Below the pieces are notes generated by a model, which saw nothing but the letters and a program-made list of their open reading frames with translations, was not told where the DNA came from and made no database searches. From positions 1-64,000 of the forward strand of contig NZ_DATIND010000064.1 in NCBI RefSeq assembly GCF_035474595.1: 64,000 nucleotides of DNA. Reading direction: 5' to 3'. Made by a program: the position numbers and the translations under genes. Below, in pieces: positions 58,570 through 64,000 of this stretch (its first letter is position 1; the number at the start of each line of letters is the position of its first letter). The DNA comes from Longimicrobium sp. (lineage in GTDB: Bacteria > Gemmatimonadota > Gemmatimonadetes > Longimicrobiales > Longimicrobiaceae).

Positions 58570-59625
58570 ATGCCCGATGCCATGGCGCGCTACGCGGCCG
58601 ACCCCCTGGCCGTCCGCGAGGCGCTCGAGACGCCCCTGACCACCGCCACGCACCGCGCCGGCATCGCCGCGCGCGGCGGCCGGGCGGGCGCGCGGCAGCG
58701 CGCGCGCGACTACGTGACGCTCACCAAGCCGCGGATCATCTCCCTGCTGCTGGTGACCACCTGGGCGCCGATGGTCATCGCGCTGCGCGGCCTTCCCCCG
58801 CTGTCCACCTTCCTGTGGACCATGCTGGGCGGATACCTGATGGCGGGCGGCGCGAACGCCATCAACATGTACATGGACCGCGACATCGACGCGCGGATGC
58901 CGCGCACGGCGCTGCGCCCCATCCCCAGCGGGCGGATGTCGCCGGCGCACGTGCTGGGCTTCGGCGTGACCCTGGGTGCGGCGGCGTTCGCGCTCTTCTG
59001 GGTGCTGGTAAACCCGCTGAGCGCCGTGCTGGCGCTCACGGGGCTCCTCTACTACGTGTTCATCTACACCCGCTGGCTGAAGCGCACCTCGCCGCAGAAC
59101 ATCGTGATCGGCGGGGCGGCGGGCGCGTTTCCGCCGCTGGTGGGGTGGGCGGCGGCCACGGGGCACGTGTCGCTCACCGCGGTCTACCTCTTCCTCATCG
59201 TCTTCTTCTGGACGCCGCCGCACTTCTGGGCGCTGGCGCTGGTGAAGCAGAAGGACTACGGCCGCGTGGGCGTTCCCATGGCGCCCAACGTGTGGGGCGA
59301 GCGCGAGACCATGCGGCAGATGCTGATCTACACCGCGCTGCTCATCCCCATCACCCTGGCGCCCGTGACGTACGGCGGGCTGGGGCCGGTGTACGGACTG
59401 GCGGCGGCGCTGCTGGGCGGGTGGTTCATGTGGGGGGTGGTGAAGGTGGCGCGGGCGAAGAACTTCACGCAGCCGGCGTGGGCGCTGTACCGCAGCTCGC
59501 TGCTGTACCTGGCGCTGCTCTTCGCGGCGATGGCGGTGGATGGCGTGGTGCCGCTGGGCCGCGCCGGCGCCCAGCCGGTGATCCTGCGGCACCCCGATGT
59601 GGTGGCGGCCAAGGACGCGCCATGA
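58570..59625 (+). CDS. ctaB: Protohaem IX farnesyltransferase (haem O synthase)
   Basis: This 351-residue UbiA-family prenyltransferase makes haem O in the inner membrane. The first Asp-rich motif is NMYMDRDIDARM. The YTRWLKRTSPQNIVIGGAAGAFPPLVGWAAATG stretch is typical, and the WTPPHFWALALVKQKDYGRVGVPM segment is the second active site. GTG 58561 is an alternative start three codons upstream. The ATGATG of the next gene overlaps its stop. Confidence 0.95.
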   Translation: MPDAMARYAADPLAVREALETPLTTATHRAGIAARGGRAGARQRARDYVTLTKPRIISLLLVTTWAPMVIALRGLPPLSTFLWTMLGGYLMAGGANAINMYMDRDIDARMPRTALRPIPSGRMSPAHVLGFGVTLGAAAFALFWVLVNPLSAVLALTGLLYYVFIYTRWLKRTSPQNIVIGGAAGAFPPLVGWAAATGHVSLTAVYLFLIVFFWTPPHFWALALVKQKDYGRVGVPMAPNVWGERETMRQMLIYTALLIPITLAPVTYGGLGPVYGLAAALLGGWFMWGVVKVARAKNFTQPAWALYRSSLLYLALLFAAMAVDGVVPLGRAGAQPVILRHPDVVAAKDAP

Positions 59626-59876
59626 TGCAGGACACGGTGACGGTCCACGCCTCGCACCCCGACGGCCACGAGGGCTACGTGCTGCTCCTGCGCCGGCCGG
59701 ACGCGCAGGGGCGCGTGAGCTGGCGCGAGTGGTCGTCGGACGACTACGTGGGACCGCCGCGCGAGGGCTCGTGGACCGTGGACGAGATCGAGCAGCGGCT
59801 GCAGGAGTGGGCGCGCGGCGGCTGGAAGCTGAGCGAGTCGGTCCACCTGGTCCTGAGCTGGCTCCGCGCCCCCTGA
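59622..59876 (+). CDS. 84-residue protein of unknown function after ctaB
   Basis: This short, acidic protein has a Trp-rich pattern (SWREWSSDDYVGPPREGSWTVDEIEQRL... GGWKLSESVHLVLSWL). It is overlapped by the ctaB stop and therefore coupled to it. The family is not recognised. Confidence 0.7.
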   Translation: MMQDTVTVHASHPDGHEGYVLLLRRPDAQGRVSWREWSSDDYVGPPREGSWTVDEIEQRLQEWARGGWKLSESVHLVLSWLRAP

Positions 59877-59963
59877 TCCCGCGCGGCACGGACGCCGATC
59901 AACCCGCAGCACCGTTCCCCCGCCGGCCTTCCGCGCCGGCACCTTTCCCCCGGAGTGCCCGCC

Positions 59964-60530
59964 ATGGCCGTTGCCACGGTCTCCAAGCAGCCCGCCGTTC
60001 CCGCCGAGCGCGACGACCCCCGCTGGGACGAGGCGGTGGACGAGCACCGCGCCGCGCTGGCCGCGTTCCTGAACGCCGCCGAGGCGGCGACCGACGAGGC
60101 GTGGAGCGCGCCGTGGGCGCCGGGGAAGTGGACGCGCGCGCAGATCGCCGAGCACCTGGCGCTGGCGTACGAGGCGGCGCTGCACGAGATCCGGACCGGC
60201 GAGGCGATGCGCCCGCGGCTTCCCCCCTGGCGGCAGAAGCTGCTGCGCTGGGTGCTCCTTCCCCACATCCTCTTCCACCGCACCTTCCCGCTCCGCGCCG
60301 TCTCTCCGCGCGAGATCCGGCCGCCGGAGGCCACGCGCCCGCGGCGCGAGCAGCTGCGGCGGCTGCGCGAGCTGGGCGAGCGCTTCGAGGTGGAGCTGGA
60401 CGTGGCGCGCCGGGGTGGCGGGGGCGGGATCTCGCACCCGTACTTCGGGCGGGTGGGGCCGGTGAAGGGGATGCGCTTCGTGGCCGTCCACATCGAGCAC
60501 CACACGCGGCAGATCGCGAAGGGCGAGTAG
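59964..60530 (+). CDS. DinB-like four-helix protein
   Basis: This 188-residue protein has the metal-binding His pattern of the DinB superfamily: an Arg/Glu-rich first helix with AQIAEHLALAYE and the late VAVHIEHHTRQIAKGE. Members bind a metal ion with three His and sometimes act in thiol-linked or toxin-like chemistry. ATG 59964 is preferred to GTG 59955. It lies after a hairpin CGCCGG..CCGGCG. Confidence 0.82.
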   Translation: MAVATVSKQPAVPAERDDPRWDEAVDEHRAALAAFLNAAEAATDEAWSAPWAPGKWTRAQIAEHLALAYEAALHEIRTGEAMRPRLPPWRQKLLRWVLLPHILFHRTFPLRAVSPREIRPPEATRPRREQLRRLRELGERFEVELDVARRGGGGGISHPYFGRVGPVKGMRFVAVHIEHHTRQIAKGE

Positions 60531-60546
60531 AATTCGAAAGCAGGTT

Positions 60547-60624
60547 TCACGCGGAGAAGCAGGGGAGCAGAGGAACCGCACCGGGTCCTCCGCTCCTCTG
60601 CTTCTCTCTTTCTCCCCGCGTGCG
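60547..60624. repeat. CACGCGGAG inverted minisatellite (family G)
   Basis: CACGCGGAGAAGCAGGGGAGCAG.. is mirrored by CTCCTCTGCTTCTC..CCCCGCGTG. It lies between two convergent genes. Confidence 0.7.
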
Positions 60625-60635
60625 ACCTGCCGTTT

Positions 60636-61670
60636 TCAGTGCCTGCGTCCGCGGCGGCCGCGGGGGGCGGGCGGAGGCGGCGGGGGAGGGAGCTTCGGCG
60701 CGCGGAGGGCGGTGAGCCGAGGCGTGGGCACGGGGCGCACTTCGACGGCGGGGAAGGCGACCCAGCGGGAGAGGAAGAGCGAGGTCAGCTCGCGCCAGTA
60801 GTTCGGCATCCCGGGGATCGGCGTCTCGTCGGATGGGCGCCCGGTCTCCAGCGTGACGTGGGGGACGCGCGGGAGGAGGCGCAGCACGGCGATCTCCATC
60901 CCCGCGGCGGCGTCGGTGTCGGGGAGGTAGACGTGGCCGGGGTCGTTGCTGTCGGCGCCGTACCCCTCGATCCCCACCTGCGCGGCGATCTGGTGGAAGA
61001 GCGGGAGGTCGCGCGGGGCGACCTCGTAATCGGCGGCGCGCGCGGCGGGGCGGCCCATGCGGTCCACGCGGTTGTGCCACGAGGTGAGCGTCGTCGTCGA
61101 GATCGGTCCCGGGCGCGACCGCCCCTGCTGGAAGAAGTACGCCTGCCGCTCCGGCGAGCGCCACGTCTCGCGGCGCACCGCGCGGACGCCGCGGGCGCGC
61201 AGCTCGCGCTCGAACTGCACGAGCCGCGAGGCGAAGACGGGGTCGAGCAGCTGCATCTCGCGGTGCACGCCGCGCACGCCGGGGCCGAAGGTGCTGCGCA
61301 GCACCCGCCACTCCCACTGCTCGTAGCTCTCGCCGGGAAGCGGATGCGGCATCCCCGGCACGCCCACGATGTGCGTGCCCGGCTGCGGCGTCCTGGGCTG
61401 GTAGACGGGGACGTCGAGGTACGACAGCAGCCCGAACCGCCCCGGCCCGCGCGCCCGGTACCGGCACCGCAGCTCCGAGGGCGTGGGATTGCGCCGCAGC
61501 TTCGTGATGTCGGGGATGGTGCATCCGTTCGGCGCCGGCGCGGCGGGACGGACGGCGGCGCGCGAGGTGTCCGGCGGGCCGGAGCCGTTCGGGGGCGCGG
61601 CGGCCGTCTGCGCGGCGAGCGGGGCGGCGCAGAGGAGCGGGAGGAGCGCGGCTCGAAAAACGGGCGTCAC
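60636..61670 (-). CDS. M15-like (D,D-carboxypeptidase-type) secreted peptidase
   Basis: This 344-residue protein has a signal peptide (VFRAALLPLLCAAPLAAQ) and a large domain. It shares the zinc-site layout SWHNRVDRMGRPAARAADYEV (His, Asp) and GHVYLPDTD with M15-type peptidases, which trim cell-wall peptides. The tail is Pro/Arg-rich. The start is GTG 61670. It is preceded by repeats D and E, so the longer upstream frame is rejected. Confidence 0.65.
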   Translation of the reverse strand: MTPVFRAALLPLLCAAPLAAQTAAAPPNGSGPPDTSRAAVRPAAPAPNGCTIPDITKLRRNPTPSELRCRYRARGPGRFGLLSYLDVPVYQPRTPQPGTHIVGVPGMPHPLPGESYEQWEWRVLRSTFGPGVRGVHREMQLLDPVFASRLVQFERELRARGVRAVRRETWRSPERQAYFFQQGRSRPGPISTTTLTSWHNRVDRMGRPAARAADYEVAPRDLPLFHQIAAQVGIEGYGADSNDPGHVYLPDTDAAAGMEIAVLRLLPRVPHVTLETGRPSDETPIPGMPNYWRELTSLFLSRWVAFPAVEVRPVPTPRLTALRAPKLPPPPPPPAPRGRRGRRH

Positions 61671-61754
61671 TGCGAACGTCGGGTCAGGCGGCGGTGCAGG
61701 GGAACGGGGATGGTACTCGGATCGATGGAAGAAGGTTCGCCCGGGCGAGCCCCC

Positions 61755-61925
61755 GCGTGAGGGATGCGCGCCCGAAGGGCCGGGACGCCGCCGCGCGCAG
61801 CGATGGCGAGGAGACGTATCGAGATTGGGCGCGGCGGTGGCCCGGCGCGGTTGGCAACAGTCGTATCGTTGCCTACCGCGCGCGCAGCCCGGTTTGGCGC
61901 CTCGGCGCCAAACACGCCCAAGGAA
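61755..61925 (+). repeat. Dispersed repeat D, copy 2
   Basis: GCGTGAGGGATGCGCGCCCGAAGGG.. and a matching GCGCGGTTGGCAACAGTCGT ATCGTTGCC segment are the same element as at 8039-8190. It lies upstream of the M15-like gene. Confidence 0.75.
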
Positions 61926-61926
61926 C

Positions 61927-62012
61927 CGAAGTGCGGAAGTGCGGGAGTTTGGAAGTGCGTGGGATCGCAGTGAAACCAACGCACTCACGCACTTCCGCAC
62001 TCACGCACTTCT
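61927..62012. repeat. Octamer repeat E, long copy
   Basis: GAAGTGCGGAAGTGCGGGAG.. on the left and GCACTCACGCACTTCCGCAC on the right are built from CGCACTTC / CGCACTCA octamers, and the two halves are inverted with respect to each other. It lies right before the SDR stop. Confidence 0.7.
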
Positions 62013-62802
62013 AGAACAGTCCCTGCACGAACCCGCCGTCCACCTGCAGCGTGGTGCCGGTGATGTAGCTGGCGCGGGCGGACGCCAGGAACGCGACCGC
62101 GGCGGCGAACTCCTCGGGCTCGCCCATGCGGCCCAGGGGGATGCGGCTGCCCATCTCGGCCAGGATCTCGTCCATGGGGCGCTCCTCGTTGCGGGCGCGC
62201 TCCTCGGCCAGGTCTTCGACGCGGCCGGTGCGGGTGTAGCCGGGCGCGACCACGTTGCAGAGCACGCCGAAGGGCGCCATCTCCGTTGCCATCGTCTTCA
62301 CGAACCCCCCCACCCCGGCACGCGCGGTGTTGGAAAGGATGAGCCCGGGGAGCGGCTGCTTGGCCGAGACGGAGGTGATGGCGATGAAGCGGCCCCAGCG
62401 GCGGGCCTTCATGTGCGGCGCCACCTCCTGCGCGAAGCGGATGGTGCTCATGAGGTTGAGATCGATGGCGCGCTCGAAGTCCTCGGCCGCGGTGGTCTCG
62501 AAGCGGGTGCCCGGCGGCCCGCCCGCGTTGGCCACGGCGATCTCTACGGTGCCCCAGCGGTCCACCGTCTGGTCTACGAGCGCGCGGATCTCGTCCGGGC
62601 GCGTCATGTCGGCGGGGATGGCGAGCACCTGGGTGCCGGTTTCGCGGCGGATCTCCTCGGCGGCGGCGCGCAGGCGCGGCTCGTTGCGCGCGGAGATGAC
62701 GACGCGCGCCTTCTCGCGCGCCAGCTCGCGCGCGACCGCCTTCCCCAGCCCCATGCTGCCGCCCGTGACGATGGCGACGCGGTCCCTGATCCCCAGATCC
62801 AT
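62011..62802 (-). CDS. SDR-family protein with a non-standard active site
   Basis: This 263-residue Rossmann protein has VAIVTGGSMGLGKAVARELA, an active Ser in FIAITSVSAK, and the usual C-terminal GGFVQGLF. The Tyr-x-x-x-Lys pair is replaced: where YxxxK is expected it reads GLILSNTARAGVGG. So it may bind a nucleotide but work by a changed mechanism. Similar variants occur in FabG-annotated proteins. The ATG is 62802. Confidence 0.85.
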   Translation of the reverse strand: MDLGIRDRVAIVTGGSMGLGKAVARELAREKARVVISARNEPRLRAAAEEIRRETGTQVLAIPADMTRPDEIRALVDQTVDRWGTVEIAVANAGGPPGTRFETTAAEDFERAIDLNLMSTIRFAQEVAPHMKARRWGRFIAITSVSAKQPLPGLILSNTARAGVGGFVKTMATEMAPFGVLCNVVAPGYTRTGRVEDLAEERARNEERPMDEILAEMGSRIPLGRMGEPEEFAAAVAFLASARASYITGTTLQVDGGFVQGLF

Positions 62803-62877
62803 TGCCCGATTCGTCCGTCAGGTGTGTGCGCCGGTTTGCTCGCGGGGAAGGTAGGCTGCCGCGGGCCGGGGGGAAAG

Positions 62878-62908
62878 CAGGGGACAAGGGGACAGGGAAC
62901 AGGGAGCG
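62878..62908. repeat. GGGGACA minisatellite (family F)
   Basis: CAGGGGACAAGGGGACAGGGAACAGGGAG, a one-armed relative of the 9101 element. Confidence 0.6.
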
Positions 62909-62929
62909 GACCTGGCTTGGATGGGCGTC

Positions 62930-62995
62930 CTCCGCCTCGCGCCCTCTCCGGCCGGCTCAGGCCGTCCACCTCTCCCGTACCGGGAGAGGTAGCTG
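62930..62995. repeat. GC-rich hairpin repeat H, copy 2
   Basis: GCGCCCTCTCCGGCC.. and CTCTCCCGTACCGGGAGAG, a diverged copy of 10303 and 63146. Confidence 0.55.
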
Positions 62996-63145
62996 GGCTG
63001 CATCGGTGCGCCTCGGCTGCATCTTGCCCGCCTGGCTGGTCCCCTCCGCACGCTCCGCGGGGAAGGGGAGAACTCAGCGCGGGGGACAGCACCGGAGCAC
63101 CAGGGAAGCTCGGTCGAGATGGAGTTTCGGAGGCGCGCGGATGCT

Positions 63146-63214
63146 GGAAAGCCACCTCCTCCCGGAACGGGAGGGGGTCGCGCCCTCCGGCGCGGGGGGA
63201 GGGCGCGAGGCGTC
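63146..63214 (-). repeat. GC-rich hairpin repeat H, copy 3
   Basis: GCCACCTCCTCCCGGAACGGGAGG..GCGCCCTCCGGCGCGG is the reverse complement of the 10303 element. It lies in the 615-base gap upstream of the PilS-like kinase. Confidence 0.7.
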
Positions 63215-63247
63215 CGGAGCGCGCCGCGGGTTCAGCGTGACGGAGCC

Positions 63248-63346
63248 GTACTTTCGTACTCTCGTACTTCATCCCGCACGCACTCACGCACTTCCGCACT
63301 TCATCCCCGCACTTTCGCACTCTCGCACTTTCGCACTCCCACACTT
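63248..63346. repeat. Octamer repeat E, longest copy
   Basis: Units CGCACTCA, CGCACTTC, CGCACTTT, CGCACTCT and CGCACTCC follow one another over about 100 bases, broken by CGTACTTTCGTACT variants. Confidence 0.75.
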
Positions 63347-63417
63347 ACGTTTCACCGCAACCATTTACGACGTCCCCGAACGATCCCTCCGTCTCCACCC
63401 GTGCCGGCGATGAACCG

Positions 63418-64000
63418 TTGAGGGCGCGCATCAACACGCTGCCGGAGCCGCGGCGCATCCTGTCGTGGCTGTACCTGGGGCGGCTGGCGCTGGCGGCGGG
63501 GATCTTCGTGGCCGCCGCGTGGACCTGGCGCGACGTGGCCCCGCAGACCACGCTGGCCGCCACCCTCATGCTGGTGGGCACCGCCGCCTTCACCGGCGCA
63601 TCGGCGTGGTGGACGCACCTGCAGGGGCGCACGCTGGGGCGCAGCCTGCTGTACGTGCAGGTGCTGTTCGACGCCCTGCTGGTGACCGCCGCCGTGCACC
63701 TCACCGGCGGGCGGCAGAGCAGCTTCGCGCCCATCTACATCCTGGTCATCGTCGAGGCCGCCGTCACCCTTCCCATCCTGGGCGGGCTGCTGATCGGCAT
63801 CCTGGCCAGCATCCTGTACTTCGCCGACGTGGCGTGGAGCGCGCACTCGGTGGACGCCGCCGTGTTCCTGCAGTGCGGCCTGTTCACCACCGTGGCCCTG
63901 GTCACCGGCTACCTGGGCGACCGGCTGCGGCAGACGGGAACCGCGCTGGGGCAGGTGGAGACGGAGCTGCACCAGCTGCGGCTGGACACCGACGACGTGC
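63418..64000 (+). CDS. PilS-like membrane sensor histidine kinase, N-terminal part (cut by window end)
   Basis: The 194 codons present encode up to six membrane helices (YLGRLALAAGIFVAAAW, ATLMLVGTAAFTGAS, SLLYVQVLFDALLVTAAVHL, FAPIYILVIVEAAVTLP, LLIGILASILYFAD, LFTTVALVTGYLG), then the start of a coiled-coil helix (LGQVETELHQLRLDTDDV). The TGGRQSSFAPIYILVIVEAA segment is typical of PilS/NtrB-like kinases. The start is unclear: TTG 63418 is used, overlapping a tiny ATG-AAC-CGT-TGA frame at 63410. The kinase core lies beyond the window. Confidence 0.75.
   Translation, partial: MRARINTLPEPRRILSWLYLGRLALAAGIFVAAAWTWRDVAPQTTLAATLMLVGTAAFTGASAWWTHLQGRTLGRSLLYVQVLFDALLVTAAVHLTGGRQSSFAPIYILVIVEAAVTLPILGGLLIGILASILYFADVAWSAHSVDAAVFLQCGLFTTVALVTGYLGDRLRQTGTALGQVETELHQLRLDTDDV

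Noticed and set aside
63248-63346. CRISPR-like array
   Set aside because: Units are 8 bases with no spacers of constant length and no cas genes, so it is a minisatellite.
63410-63421. ATG-AAC-CGT-TGA as the kinase start
   Set aside because: It is a three-codon frame ended by TGA; the kinase frame is different and begins at or before TTG 63418.

Overview
The window is about 70% GC and gene-dense. It looks like a member of the FCB group near Gemmatimonadota, probably a Longimicrobium-like soil bacterium. This is inferred from gene content and style: a Nuo complex without a quinone-alternative, an Etf pair, haem A and haem O synthesis, many small secreted lipoproteins, Cys-rich peptides with pinensin-like leaders, and AT-rich TATATT-type -10 boxes. 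No rRNA, tRNA or CRISPR array was seen.

Layout. 1-6068: the 3' end of a complex I operon (nuoJ tail, nuoK, nuoL with a His-rich insert, nuoM, nuoN). 6207-11664: an alpha/beta hydrolase, a lipoprotein, etfB-etfA and a cytochrome P450. 12082-14383: a 52-residue membrane peptide, a Cys-every-fourth-residue peptide, and an archaeal-type ATPase flanked by 41-bp inverted repeats. 14612-21087: envelope proteins, an HD-GYP response regulator, a FitA/VapC-type toxin-antitoxin pair, an inositol-phosphatase family enzyme, a serine hydrolase, a YciI-like protein and an ABC-type ATPase.

21324-38980 is the most distinctive region: a peptide-export and peptide-precursor locus of the NHLM (nitrile-hydratase-leader microcin) type. 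A good -24/-12 (sigma-54) promoter lies upstream of a protein of unknown function. Then come a small double-glycine peptide, an NHLP-leader peptide with a polyproline core, a TolC-like channel, an HlyD-like adaptor, a C39 peptidase/ABC exporter and a second NHLM ABC protein. After these are an orphan periplasmic binding protein, a putative HExxH zinc protein and a sigma-54 activator with no sensory domain. Eight tandem precursor peptides follow, each with a DELSVEEL...AGG leader and a core made of two NxNCxxGCG repeats. No recognisable lanthipeptide, YcaO or radical-SAM maturase is present in the window. The likely logic is that the activator drives the export operon, C39 cuts the leaders after Gly-Gly, and the TolC/HlyD/ABC conduit exports the cores. 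Three paralogous outer-membrane barrels follow.

41315-64000: a lipoprotein, two SDR enzymes, 4-alpha-glucanotransferase, two histidine kinases sharing an unusual C-terminal helical domain, UPF0158, asparaginase, a ferritin-like protein, a DEAD-box-like protein with ruined helicase motifs, two more pinensin-like-leader peptides, an SRPBCC protein, ctaA and ctaB, a DinB-like protein, an M15-like peptidase, a third SDR, and the start of a PilS-like membrane histidine kinase cut by the window end.

Intergenic gaps are filled with several dispersed repeat families, named A to H here. Some are about 100-bp hairpin elements, some are octamer minisatellites, and some are long inverted repeats near gene ends.
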